64,000 nt of DNA from Ustilago trichophora. Its lineage: Eukaryota; Basidiomycota; Ustilaginomycetes; Ustilaginales; Ustilaginaceae. The notes under the pieces were generated by a model, which worked only from the letters and a program-made list of their open reading frames with translations, was not told the origin of the DNA and ran no database searches. This document shows, piece after piece, positions 29,603-40,560 of this stretch; the stretch's first letter is position 1; every line of letters begins with the position of its first letter. Both the position numbers and the translations under genes were made by a program. The DNA lies in assembly GCA_900323505.1 (NCBI GenBank), contig OOIN01000011.1, positions 1,024,911 to 1,088,910 on the forward strand. Reading direction: 5' to 3'.

Positions 29603-32600
29603 AGCTTACCGGCTGAGACTATGCGAAAGCATGGTTCGAGTGCGAGAGATCAGCTGGAGGAGCGGGGGTCAAGGACAGGACGAAGGCTTTGGCTCGACTT
29701 GTCGATGATAGAGACGGGCGGTGAAAGCGCCTGAGAGGACAGCGGAGAATGAGAGATGCGTGAGCGCAAAGATGACAGTACCGAGTGTTTGACGTGGTTG
29801 GGCGCGTAGTGGTGATTACAGAAAGGCGACTCGGTTTCGTCACACTTTTTGCTAGATTCGTATCACACCGTTGGGAAGCCGACGGACGTGCCAAAGACCT
29901 CAAGGTTGGGACTGCTTGAAATTGGTGTGAGGATGTCGGCTCAACTTGCGGATGTGGCGCGAATGAGGTGCGGACTGGTTGCGTACAGGGCGGCAAGAAA
30001 GGCACTTCTGAAATCGAAAGTAAGATGAAAAATTAGAGCAGCACGGAGTCGAAAAGTCAGGAGAGGTTGAAGCTAAGGTGGGGAGACGACGACGACGACG
30101 ACGACGACAGCGGCCATAAATGATGTTGATGGTGACGAGATGACAGCTTGAACTGCGTTAGATGATGCTGATTGCCGCAAAAGGATGGGATGTAGAAGGA
30201 TGTGAAGAGGACCGAGCGCGAATCTAATAGATAGTTGAAGTGCAGACGCGAGCAGAAGAGTCAACGATCGACTGTGCGATGGAAAGTGGCCGGCTGGATG
30301 GGATCAAGGAAGTGAGGAAACGAGTTGCAGGTGCTTGGTTGAGTGCCTGCGGTTGCTGGTGAGGAAGAGAAAGGGAGAGAGCGAGAGGTGGAATGTGTGT
30401 GTGAGTGAGTGAGTGTGTGAGTGTGTGCGTGTGTGTCAAGGTGAGGATGTGGATGTCAATAATTGTGATTGAGTGTGGGTGTTGGCGTGCGATTGCAGCA
30501 CTGAACACACACACACACACACGCACTACTGAGCAACGTTAGCTTTGTGTGCAGGTGCAGCTCAGAGTGTCAGAGTGCGGGTGCGGCGGCCAAGAAAAAG
30601 AAAAAGAAAAGAAAGGCCAAAAAGTGCGGAAGGGCGCTTGTGAGGGTCCGTCTCTCTCCTTTTGCTGCTGCAGCTTTTGCTGTTTGTGTTGCTTTTGCAA
30701 GCAACCAAGCAAACGCAAGCATTGCATTGCTCGAGCCAAGCGGGGCAGACTGTGCAAGGGAGACGGCGGCAGGACTCAATTGACGCCTCAAAATTGTGGA
30801 TTCAACGAGAGTGAGAGAATTAGCCAAGGTCGCACAAAGCAAGGGGCAAGCCAACAAGTCGACTGACACTGAGCCGACGCACACGAATTCCTAGTTCAAG
30901 GAGGCGCCCAACCACAAAAACAGCATCAGCTGGAAGCGGGTCCATAAGAAAGCACGCGTGTACAAGGCCAGTGGAATAGGGAACAAAAAAGAAAAAAAAA
31001 AAAAAAAGAAAAAAAAAAAGAGCCACATTCACACTCTGGCTGTCGCGTTACAGAAAATTGCCGCAACCTTGGGCGGAGCTGCTAAGCAGTGTTGCTTGGC
31101 TGGTGTTTCAAGCTTTAATTTTTATTTGATTTATTTTCCCATCGAGAGAGTGTCTCAAGAAGCAGTCGCTGAGAGAGAGAGCAAGATGGACTCCGCCATC
31201 TCGCTTCGTGCTTCGTTTGTTCAGTCAGTGTGTGTGTTGGCTACAGTACACACGGAGCGGGTACAGTGCGGACTCGGATCCAACAAAATTTCCCAACTCT
31301 TCCGTGATCATGTCTGGCTGCTCTGCTACTACTAACTATGCGGGCTACTGCGGCGAATAATCCGTTTCCGAGCCAAGATGCGACTGTGCGGCGAGGCTTG
31401 GGTGAGGTGTTACCATGCATGCACACAGACTTGAAACACAAGACCATCCGGTAGGTCACGGCTGTGGCGAGCATGACTGGGGTCGATGCATGTCTGTGTG
31501 GGCGGAACTCGAATTCGACAGCGGGGACCTAGCCTGATAGATGGAGCGCTAGAATCCATACACACAGAGAGAGAAAGAGAGAGAGAGAGAGATGGAAAGC
31601 GAGAGAGGCGGACGCAATGACAGAGCACGATGGTAGATGTGCGCGCTCTGTCATTACCGTGGATGCTGCTACCAGCTGCTTGGGTCGCATAATTACAGGA
31701 TCCTGAGGTGCTGCTACGTTTCAACGTTGCATGCGAGATGCCGAATATCTAAAGGGGGGTGCCTTTCTCTCTCTCTCTCTCTCTCTCTCCATGCAAAGAT
31801 GGACTGATGCGCGCGTTTGCCTTTACCTTGTCGCTTTTGCCTGTCTGCGAGACTATAAGGGGGCTCGCTTGGCCTCCAATATCTCACGATCGATTGCCAT
31901 GTGCCAACGACACCTAAAGCCTCCTCTTTAGGTTGCCTACAGTAGCCAAGCTTTTGCTCGTCTTGCAACGCGCCAACGCGCCCAGAATCTAGCCTCCAGC
32001 ATCCTGTACAGTACTGCAGTACTGTACACACGCCTGACACCATTTCTGCCGACACAGCTTGACTAAAACTGTCTCGGTTTCTGCTGCACGCGACCCACAC
32101 GCCCCATGCAAGCAAATCACCTCACATTCCTTTCCGTGAGAACACAGCGGATCGGGCCTTTCAAGTCTCTGTACATTGCGATCCGATCCGATACGATAAG
32201 CGTGAGATTGTCCATTGTCGATTGTGCTGTCTGTGTCGTCCTGAAAAATCGAGAACCGATCCGAGCTCAATTTCTTTAACAGCGCTGAACGAAAGGCGCT
32301 GGCAGTCAAAAGCGAGCAACCGCCCGGACAAGCCACAGATGAAAGAGATGTGGGCGGAAAGCGAGAGCTATGATGGTACAGGACGTAGACTGGGCGCTGC
32401 ATCATCATCATCATCACCGATTGAATACGGCTCGCGACATACAATCGGCTCATAAACGATTCTCACCTCCACCTCATTTCTTTTGCGCTGATGATGGGCG
32501 AGATCCGACTTTTGGGCCATCCTGAGAAAAATTGATCCGAAATACTACCGAGATATCTTTTTCTCGGCGAGATTTTTAAACAGAAAGCCATTTTGGACTT

Positions 32601-33061
32601 TTTTTTTTTTTTTTTTTTTTTTGGGAGAGTATTTTATTTTATTTTATTTTATTTCCAGTGCAATTCGCGATCGATATGAAATCACAGACAGGACTTCTCT
32701 TCCTTGGTTTGCAGCTGAGCATCATTCCAAACAGTGTCACAACCTCGTTCTTCTCGAGTGGGTCTCAGATGAGAACCCCTCTTTCTTGATCGTCAACCTT
32801 TCTGCCATCGCAATCCTCTTTCGCACGAGCTCCATCTCAACCACACGAGGCCTACCTTTTTCTAGTGCTGCCACCATCTTGGCGTTTGCTTTTGCGCTTA
32901 AATCACGAGGCCAAACCCATCAACTCCAAACGAGCTCGACTATCAAGTAGCGCAGCCGAGGGTGATCCCTTGACGCGCACCTACCAACTCATCACAGCTT
33001 CACAGCATCACAGCATCCCACATCTCACATCCTCTTCCATCACGAGGCTAGCATCGCAATC
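29603..33061. other. Large divergent intergenic region between the Crk1-like kinase and PFK
   Basis: About 3.4 kb with no supported gene, full of simple repeats: (GAC)n at ~30086-30112, (AC)n at ~30503-30524, poly-A at ~30983-31019, (GA)n at ~31566-31594, (CT)n at ~31768-31791, poly-T at ~32599-32622 and (ATTTT)n at ~32627-32655. A palindromic CTGTACAGTACTGCAGTACTGTAC stretch (described here in part) lies at ~32006-32029. Open frames here are low complexity. A CT-rich stretch just before 33062 likely serves PFK. The length fits a heavily regulated kinase promoter. Confidence 0.5.
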
Positions 33062-35659
33062 ATGCCTCCTTTCGCCCCCGCCATCCGTGCCGAGCACACT
33101 TTCACACAGTCCGACAAACCCGTTCTCTCAAAGTTCGCCCCTGCCACCAATGGAGGTCAGCCTCGAAGGCTTGCCGTCATGACCTCTGGTGGTGACTCGG
33201 CGGGAATGAATGCTGCCGTGCGCTCCGTCGTCAAGATGGCCATCTTCCGCGGATGCGAGGCTTTCGTTATCCGTGAAGGCTGGGAGGGTCTCGTTCGAGG
33301 CAACCAGACACCCGAAAACACTCCCTCGGCAACCCCCTCGGTGAGCAGAAACGCTTCCACCTTCTTCGACACACTCGACACCAAAGGAAAGGCCACCGAT
33401 CTCGACCAGCATCCCCAACAGTCCGATTTCGTCCCCACCTACGGAGAGGGTGAGCTCCTTCGTGAAGGCGTCGGAGAAGCTCAAGAGCTTGGTCTTCGCG
33501 GCCGCTACATCATTCGAGTCGGTTGGGATGATGTGCGTGGCTGGATGGACCAGGGAGGCACTCTCATCGGCACTGCACGATCCAAGACCTTCCGTACCCC
33601 CGAAGGTCGTGAACAGGCCGCCTACAACCTCATCATCAACGGAATCGACGCTCTCGCTGTCTGCGGTGGTGATGGAAGTCTTACTGGTGCAGACAAGCTC
33701 CGCGCAGAATGGCCTGACCTCGTTGCCTCGCTCAAAGCCAAGAGCAGAATCACCGAGGAGCAGGCATCCAAGTTTGCACACCTCAACATTGTCGGTCTCG
33801 TCGGCTCCATCGACAACGACATGGCTACCACCGATATCACCATTGGCGCTTCCACCGCCTTGCAACGCATTTGCGAAGCCGTCGACTCCATCTCTTCCAC
33901 GGCTGCCTCGCACTCCCGTGCTTTCGTCGTAGAGGTCATGGGTAGGCATTGCGGTTGGCTCGCTCTCATGGCCGGTATCGCTACTGGTGCCGACTACGTC
34001 TTTATCCCCGAGCGTCCACCTCAGGGACAGGAGTGGCACTCCGAGATGTGCGAAGTTCTGCAGAAGCACAGGGATCTTGGAAAGCGCAAGTCGATCGTCA
34101 TCGTCGCAGAAGGCGCTATCGACCGCGAACTCAATGACATTACACCTGACATGATCAAAAATGTCCTCTCTGATGATCTCGGCCTCGACACTCGAGTCAC
34201 CACCCTCGGTCACACCCAGCGAGGTGGTAAGCCAGACGCCAACGACCGCATTCTCGCTACCCTCCAAGGTATCGAGGCCGTCGACGCTGTCCTCGAGGCT
34301 ACCCCCGAGACTCCCTCCTACGTCATTGGCATCAGCGAGAACAAGATCACCCGCATCCCCCTCATGTACGCCGTCGAGCAGACTCAAAAGGTCGCCCACC
34401 TTATCGAGTCCAAGGACTTTGACGGTGCCTTGGCGCTCCGCGATCCAGAGTTCGCCGAGGGTCTTCGTGCCTTCAAATACATCAGCCAGATCACCGACGA
34501 CGAGCTCTTGCCAGAGAAGAAACGTCTCAGGATGGGCATCATCCACGTCGGTGCTCCTGCCGGCGGTATGAACGCTGCCACTCGCACGGCCGTCCGCTAC
34601 TGCCTTGCCAAAGGCCACGACGCCGTGGTCATCTACAACGGTTTCCCCGGTCTGCTCGAGGATAATGTTTCCGTTCTCAACTGGCTCCGTGTAGACAACT
34701 GGGCAACAAGAGGAGGTTCCGAACTTGGCGTTAATCGTCATTTGCCCGATATCGACATTGGTGCCGTCGCCGCCAAGCTCCAGGAGCACAAGATTGAGGG
34801 TCTTTTGATCGTCGGTGGTTTCGAGGCCTTCAGCTCGGTCAAGATCCTCAACGACAACCGTGATCGATACCCTGCCTTCCGCATTCCTATTGTTGGTCTC
34901 CCAGCTACCATCTCGAACAACGTGCCCATGAACGAGTTCTCCCTCGGCTCTGATACTTCGCTCAACGCGTTGGTGGACGCTTGCGATGCTGTCAAGCAGT
35001 CCGCATCCGCATCGCGAAATCGTGTCTTTGTGGTCGAGACACAAGGTGGCAAGTGTGGTTACATTGCTGTCATGGGTGCCCTTGCCGCTGGTGCCGTCCT
35101 CGTATACACGCCCGAAGTGGGCATTGGCCTCCAGCAGCTCGGCAAGGACGTCGCCTTCCTTAAGAAGCGCTTCCTCCTCGACGTCAAGGGTAAGTCGGAG
35201 GGAAGGCTCGTCATTCGCAACGAAAAGTCGTCCGATGTCTTCACTACTGAAGTCATCACCAAGATCCTCAAAGAGGAGGGCGACAGTCTCTTTGATGCGC
35301 GATCTGCTAGTCTCGGCCACACCCTTCAGGGTGGTGTCCCCTCGCCACTCGATCGTGTCCGTGCCACACGTCTGGCGCTCAAGTGCTGCGAGTTCCTCGA
35401 ATCCGAGGCTCTCAAGCAACGCAGCTCTTCCCAGTCGTCCACCTCTTCCAAGCTCGGCGCTGGCGCTGCCGAAAAATCCTACTCGGACGACACAGCAGTC
35501 ATGATCACCATCCAGGGCTCCACCATCTGCTTCACTTCCGCAACCGAGATGGCAAAGAATGCCGACATGAAGAACAGGCGCGGTAAGACCGCTTGGTGGC
35601 ACGAGCTCAAGGCGCTCGTTGAGCTGCTCGGTGGTCGAACCGCCCTTGCTGAGTTGTAA
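33062..35659 (+). CDS. ATP-dependent 6-phosphofructokinase, eukaryotic tandem type
   Basis: An 865-residue single-exon enzyme of glycolysis that phosphorylates fructose 6-phosphate. It has the duplicated eukaryotic layout. The N-terminal catalytic half carries MTSGGDSAGMN, VCGGDGSLTGAD, the catalytic SIDNDMATTD with the general-base Asp, MGRHCGWLAL, ERPP and GHTQRGG. A linker leads to the C-terminal regulatory half, starting near MGIIHVGAPAGGMNAATR and including GGFEAFSS, LPATISNN, ETQGGKCGY and LGHTLQGG. It lacks the long N-terminal extension of budding yeast subunits. Codon use is strongly biased to C-ending codons, as in highly expressed genes, which also creates an 859-codon open frame on the opposite strand. 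Confidence 0.95.
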   Translation: MPPFAPAIRAEHTFTQSDKPVLSKFAPATNGGQPRRLAVMTSGGDSAGMNAAVRSVVKMAIFRGCEAFVIREGWEGLVRGNQTPENTPSATPSVSRNASTFFDTLDTKGKATDLDQHPQQSDFVPTYGEGELLREGVGEAQELGLRGRYIIRVGWDDVRGWMDQGGTLIGTARSKTFRTPEGREQAAYNLIINGIDALAVCGGDGSLTGADKLRAEWPDLVASLKAKSRITEEQASKFAHLNIVGLVGSIDNDMATTDITIGASTALQRICEAVDSISSTAASHSRAFVVEVMGRHCGWLALMAGIATGADYVFIPERPPQGQEWHSEMCEVLQKHRDLGKRKSIVIVAEGAIDRELNDITPDMIKNVLSDDLGLDTRVTTLGHTQRGGKPDANDRILATLQGIEAVDAVLEATPETPSYVIGISENKITRIPLMYAVEQTQKVAHLIESKDFDGALALRDPEFAEGLRAFKYISQITDDELLPEKKRLRMGIIHVGAPAGGMNAATRTAVRYCLAKGHDAVVIYNGFPGLLEDNVSVLNWLRVDNWATRGGSELGVNRHLPDIDIGAVAAKLQEHKIEGLLIVGGFEAFSSVKILNDNRDRYPAFRIPIVGLPATISNNVPMNEFSLGSDTSLNALVDACDAVKQSASASRNRVFVVETQGGKCGYIAVMGALAAGAVLVYTPEVGIGLQQLGKDVAFLKKRFLLDVKGKSEGRLVIRNEKSSDVFTTEVITKILKEEGDSLFDARSASLGHTLQGGVPSPLDRVRATRLALKCCEFLESEALKQRSSSQSSTSSKLGAGAAEKSYSDDTAVMITIQGSTICFTSATEMAKNADMKNRRGKTAWWHELKALVELLGGRTALAEL

Positions 35660-35797
35660 TGTATAGTGTTGGTTCAAGAAGTGCTGAAAGATCCCTTTCT
35701 TCTTCAAGTCATTGTTTTATGGTTTTTGATCAAGCTTGTGATGAGATTCCCAGAGTCGTTGAGTCCATTATTTTACATGCGAGTGAAGAGAGCTGGC

Positions 35798-37007
35798 CTA
35801 GAAGATGCAGATGGCGTTGGGCGATGATGCGATACCGCCCTTGACTGTTGAGATGAAAGCGAGGCAAAGTAAGAACAGGTCAGCAATTGGTTTCAACAAG
35901 ATGTCGAGGGCTCCTGGATGCAATTATACTCACCCCGAAGTGGTGCCGATGTGAGGAAGAAAGTGTAACGCTGGTGCTTTTTGCACGCCTCTGAGAGTCG
36001 TTCGAGGTCGAAGAGTTCGCCAATGGGGCAGCCGTACATGGGCAGCATCCATTCGTGCAACCAAAGATCTGTGCGGGGAAACAAAGCAAGCAAAATCGGA
36101 TGAGTCCATCTCGTTCGTTGTGATGACAATCTACAGTCCTTGTATGATACTCACCGCCGTGTGGACCGAATTCAAACGACATGTTGTCGCTGCCGACCGC
36201 GGCAAAGTGACTGTTCCAGATCCATCGCTTGGTCTCTTCCGTCGCTTCGATACCGGGGAAGTTGTCGTTTTCAATCATTCCTTTCACCTTTTCTTCGTCA
36301 GATGCTTGCTCGAACCATCTTACGACACCGGTACGCAACAGAAGAATGTCTCCTGTGCGAAGCTGCGTCCCTTGCCACGCGAGGACCTCTTTGATCTGCG
36401 AAAGTGGAATCGGGTAAGATGAGTTGGCAGGAGGGATGGGTTCGTCTGCCGACTTGGTCGACTCCCACCATTGTACCCAGTCGACAAGCACACCGCGTCC
36501 TGCAATGCCACCATTGAGACACCATTTGTGCATGCTATTCCTATCAGCCTTGTCGATGGCGCCCGAGTGGAGATCGTCGTGCTTGACACCACCGTAGTAC
36601 ATGGCAGTGCTCTGGTGAGCAAAGTGGTTGAAGCCGTCCCATTGCGAAGAAGTCTGCGTGTTGAGGTGGACCTCGTCGTCGGTGGCGTAGACCCCAAGTT
36701 TCTTCTTGAGGTCGATAATTTCGTGGTGGAAGTGCTTGCGCTGGTTGGCGGGTACGTCAACGCTGTCGAGGCCCCAGTCAATCTGGACACGGTCGCCGGT
36801 GCGAATGTTTTCCTGGGCTGCTCGCGCTACCACTTCGGGTGTGAGTAGGTTGAGCGTTCCCAGCTCGTCGCCGTCGCCCCATACATTCCAAGCACACCCG
36901 TGGGGCATGCCTGGGACGGCGGGGATGTTGTCAAAGTCGGGGAGGTGGCCCGCGGCGAAGGTGCCTCCCTTGCCGTTGGTGTGTCCGTTGGAAGCTGATA
37001 CGGTCAT
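35798..37007 (-). CDS. Cyclase-family (PF04199, kynurenine-formamidase-like) hydrolase
   Basis: Three minus-strand exons, 36155-37007, 35934-36068 and 35798-35844, with introns of 86 and 89 bp (both GTGAG...AG), give 344 residues. The unspliced first frame would end in a random tail, whereas splicing restores GPHG-DLWLHEWMLPMYG and the terminal KGGIASSPNAICIF, which is typical for the end of fungal members. Other family signs are the early GTLNLLTPEVV, QIDWGLDSVD, the metal-binding type HLNTQTSSQWDGFNHFAH, a GRGVLVDW segment and TGDILLLRTG. Members are metal-dependent hydrolases of unclear substrate; bacterial relatives act as kynurenine formamidases. Tail-to-tail with PFK, with 138 bp between the stops. 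Confidence 0.85.
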
Positions 37008-37893
37008 TGCTGCTGTTCTGTGGGTGCTCGTTCAATGGACGGGCGCTAAAAGCTAGGCCAAGCAGGCGCGATTGTGGACACCGTCTGAGACAGCAGATTC
37101 TCGTTGATGGTGGCAAGCCGGGAAGATAGAAAGAGGCACGCCACATCATACGAAAGCACCGAAGCACAAGAAGTTGGTCAGCAGCTTCTCTGCAGTCCAC
37201 TAGACTCGCTTCGGCAAAAATCTCGGCAGCCTAGCCAGGAGAGCCTGCATGGGCCGAGCTTCTGACGGTCTGCGCAAATGTCTGTGCGAAGTTGTAAGTG
37301 CGGAGGCGGAAGCAGCCAAAATAGAGTTGCGGAGCTCCCCCACCTACCGGTATCGGCGTGGGGAGCCGATAAAATGGCCGATGTCGTCCAAAATCATTTT
37401 CATTTTCTTTCCCCCTCCAGAGTTACCCTGCGCAACATCAATCAGCACGACAGACAAGTGCGAGATGAATCATGGCTGCTGCTCCCGCTCATCAACAGCC
37501 ACGCTAGGGACATTGCGTTGCTCGATTTTTCTCATACATCAACTTGTCCGGCCCTCTTGCCAGTCTATCGAGGTCTTGTCCCTCATCGACCTGGGACTAA
37601 GATTCAATACTAACGACAACACAGAGGGGGTGAACAGACCATCATAACGCAAGGCAGCATTCACACGCAACGAGGAGAGGACGAGGAAGTGAGATTCATC
37701 ATTGCAGTGCGCCCGTTTGCAAGCGACTTGGATATCGAGAACCAGCACGAGAGAAAGGAGAGTGGGAGAGATTAATGAGGCGGGGTATTTGGAAATACGA
37801 TTCTGGATATACAATTCAGAAATGAGTGACATGTCCTCGTTCGCAGACGTGGCAAACGAACAAGGCGTCGAGCATTGTTCAAGCCTACAACAT
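37008..37893. other. Intergenic region (cyclase 5' side / channel 3' side)
   Basis: About 0.9 kb without a supported gene or repeat. It holds the promoter of the cyclase-family gene; no TATA box is evident. Confidence 0.35.
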
Positions 37894-40560
37894 TTAGACC
37901 AGAGGCTCACCAGGGGGCTCGTACGCGTCAGTCTCGACCTGGCCCTTCTCAGTGACCGAGGTGTGCTCGTAGGTGGCGTCGAGGCCAGCCTTGCGAGCTG
38001 AGGCGACACCAGCACGACCAATGCCGAACTTGTCGTTGGGAAGCCAGATGGGCTTCTGCTCGCCAGTGAGCGAGGGGTGGTAGAAGGCCGACTCCTGCTC
38101 GTCGGTCAGGCCAGTGTCCTGGTGAGGCTTATCGCCATTGGCGGTATCCACCTTGTAGCCGTTGGCCGCGGCGCTGCCAGGGAGAGCCGAAGCAGCCTCC
38201 TCGGAAGAAGTGCCCTGACCGTTGAGAGCCTTCTTCTCGTTGTAGGCGGTCTCGCCCGAAGTTCGAGTGTTGCCGCCGTGGAGCTGAGCCTCGTTGGTGC
38301 TGCCGACGGTGAGAGTGAGGGGCAGAGCAGTCTCGAGCTGCTTGAAAGAGTCATTGAGGAAGTAGTGGAATCCAATGACAATGACAATCAGGACGACCAT
38401 GAAGGCACCCTCGGGAATGGCCGATTGAGCCTTGTTGCCGGCGGCATCCTCAGACTGCGCAAGGAAGAAGATGGCAGTGAGCATGACCATCTCGACGTAG
38501 AGACCGGCAAAGATGTGACGGATCGCCTTGCCGAAGAAGAGGCCAGAGGTCTCGCTGGCTGGCTTGTTGTCGTAGACGTAGAGGAAGAGGTACTTGTAGC
38601 CGAGGAAGAAGAGGAAAAAGGTGAAGGCGACGAAACCGTTGACGATGGGAGCGATCACGACGTAACCGGTTCCGATGACGGTGATGAGCGTCATGCTGGG
38701 GAACAGAGTACCCCAGGCAGGTCCGCCAGTGTCGTGGTCGATGTGCCACACCTTGCGAGGGGTGGAGGCGAGCAAGAACTTTTTGACGTAGTAGACGGCC
38801 AAACTGGGCAACTGAGCAAACAGCGATGCTGCGCCTGAGAGACCTTGCAAAGCGATGAAGCTGAGGAAGAAGAGCGAACCCTTAGGAATAGCCTCGGCGA
38901 GCAAGCCAGGGAACTGGGTGGGCTGCTGAGCTACCTCGGTGACATATGTGGTAATCTGACCAGCATTACCCGAGATCAAGGTCAAGAAGAGGAAGTTCTG
39001 CACGATCTGGAAGGCGGCAAATCGGCCCTGAAGATCGAGCTCAATGCCGCTGCGGGTGGGGACACCGCTGAGGCGCGAGAGGAGACGGAGGAAGATGGGG
39101 AGGAGCATGTTCAGGACAGCAAGCAAGACAGTAGGAAGGATACCCTGGATGATACCGAGGACGACGGGAGGAATGTCGAGAAGCCAGTTGAGGAAGGGCG
39201 CCTTGGCAGCGATACCGTTGATGTTGGAGATGATACCGACGAATGCGACGGGCACAGCCCAGAAGATGATGAGGGCGATGGTGATAGCCCAACCAATGGC
39301 AGTGCGAATCTTGCGCTCGTAAGGGTTCATGTTCATGTTGGCCCAGACAACGTCGTCGGGATGAGCCTCGACGTATCGGTTGGTCATGCGGTAAGGTTCG
39401 TGGTGTGCCTGGGCCTTGGCAGCCATGTGGGCGGCGATCTGGGTGTTGAAGAGGATGAAGGCGCTGCTCTGAGGAGGGTAGTTCTTGTAGTCGACAGCAA
39501 TCTCGGAGCGCTTCTTCTCGATTTGCTTGTTGAGACGAGCAATCTCCTCGCGGCACCAGTGGATGGTGTCGACCTTCTCGCCCATGCAGGGGATCTTGCC
39601 GAGCTTGTGGGTGGGACGCTTCTTCTTGGGTACGTACTGGTCAGCGACCTCTGCGTTGATCTCGACGTCGGCATCGGGGAGCGAACCGCTGGCATCCTGA
39701 GCTTTGCCCTTCTTGACGAGCTTGTAAGCCGTCTTAATGAGGCTAGTTTCGGCGGCTTCGAGCTTGTTGCACCATTTTTCACGCTCGTCGAAGAGATCGG
39801 GAAGCTCCTTGAGGTTGCGGTTGAGCCAGACTTTGGCGACGCCACCGGGAAGTTGCGAGTAGATGGCGCGAAGTTTCTTTTCGCTGAGGAGCTCGTTGGG
39901 GATACCGGTAATGAGGACGGTCTTTGCCTGAGCGCTTTGAGCGTGCTGAGGCGAGACCAGGAATTCTTGACGGAGTTTGATGAATTTCGACATGCGAGAT
40001 CGGATGTTCCAGAGGAGCCAGAGGGTAAAGACCCACTGAATGAGGAGAGGAGCCACATAGCGCTTTTGCTGCTGAGGGCTCTTGCCCACACGGCTGAGGA
40101 TGAAGCGATTGAAGCCGTCTCCGGTGCCATTTGTGCCAGCACCATAGACGGGCATGAGAACAATCCAGGAGAGGATCCAGATGGGGACAAAGACCCAAAG
40201 CATCATCTCGAGGTATTCGACAAACATGTAGGCGTCGAGACCGTTTTTGTCGAGGATGGTGGAAGTGGGCATCTTGAGCCATACGGGAAGCCAACCGAAG
40301 AGCGACTGAGGCAGAGGCTCGATCTGCTCTTCGGGGACGACGAGGTAAGTACGAGGAGCATAGACGCGCTTGAAACGGGGGCGGAAGATGAGAAAGACGC
40401 AGAAGAGAATGGCAAAGATGACGGCGTTAAGCACGATGGAAGAGATGACGGTGGAAGTCGAGGCGCTGTTTTTGGTAGCCTCCTGGGCGGCAGCGTGCTG
40501 GATGAGCAAGGCAGCCAACACCAACTTGGCCGGACCAGAGACAAGGTTGAACGGCGGCAT
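37894..40560 (-). CDS. CSC1/OSCA (DUF221, Phm7/Rsn1-like) membrane protein, putative mechanosensitive or osmosensitive cation channel
   Basis: An 888-residue single-exon polytopic membrane protein. It has a hydrophobic N-terminal segment followed by the late-exocytosis-associated region with APRTYLVVPEEQIEPLPQ. A long cytosolic domain (about 200-390) carries LITGIPNELLSEKKLRAIYSQLPGG-type sequence and WCREEIARLNKQIEKKR, then the DUF221 core with AFILFNTQIAAHMAAKA, HPDDVVWANMNM and many membrane spans. The C-terminal ~130 residues are soluble. The family includes TMEM63 and plant OSCA channels; yeast members are Csc1, Rsn1 and Phm7. Which one is orthologous cannot be told. A TATA-like TATATA at about 40670 lies ~110 bp upstream of the start on the minus strand. 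The plus-strand frame opposite is also open and is a codon-bias shadow. Confidence 0.9.
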   Translation of the reverse strand: MPPFNLVSGPAKLVLAALLIQHAAAQEATKNSASTSTVISSIVLNAVIFAILFCVFLIFRPRFKRVYAPRTYLVVPEEQIEPLPQSLFGWLPVWLKMPTSTILDKNGLDAYMFVEYLEMMLWVFVPIWILSWIVLMPVYGAGTNGTGDGFNRFILSRVGKSPQQQKRYVAPLLIQWVFTLWLLWNIRSRMSKFIKLRQEFLVSPQHAQSAQAKTVLITGIPNELLSEKKLRAIYSQLPGGVAKVWLNRNLKELPDLFDEREKWCNKLEAAETSLIKTAYKLVKKGKAQDASGSLPDADVEINAEVADQYVPKKKRPTHKLGKIPCMGEKVDTIHWCREEIARLNKQIEKKRSEIAVDYKNYPPQSSAFILFNTQIAAHMAAKAQAHHEPYRMTNRYVEAHPDDVVWANMNMNPYERKIRTAIGWAITIALIIFWAVPVAFVGIISNINGIAAKAPFLNWLLDIPPVVLGIIQGILPTVLLAVLNMLLPIFLRLLSRLSGVPTRSGIELDLQGRFAAFQIVQNFLFLTLISGNAGQITTYVTEVAQQPTQFPGLLAEAIPKGSLFFLSFIALQGLSGAASLFAQLPSLAVYYVKKFLLASTPRKVWHIDHDTGGPAWGTLFPSMTLITVIGTGYVVIAPIVNGFVAFTFFLFFLGYKYLFLYVYDNKPASETSGLFFGKAIRHIFAGLYVEMVMLTAIFFLAQSEDAAGNKAQSAIPEGAFMVVLIVIVIGFHYFLNDSFKQLETALPLTLTVGSTNEAQLHGGNTRTSGETAYNEKKALNGQGTSSEEAASALPGSAAANGYKVDTANGDKPHQDTGLTDEQESAFYHPSLTGEQKPIWLPNDKFGIGRAGVASARKAGLDATYEHTSVTEKGQVETDAYEPPGEPLV

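Noticed and set aside
33128..35707. 859-codon open frame opposite PFK
   Set aside because: It mirrors the highly C-biased PFK codons; the translation is Asp/Val/Gly/Glu-rich without any domain. Same reasoning for the plus-strand frames 38845-40581 (opposite the channel) and 48035-49636 (opposite ALDH).
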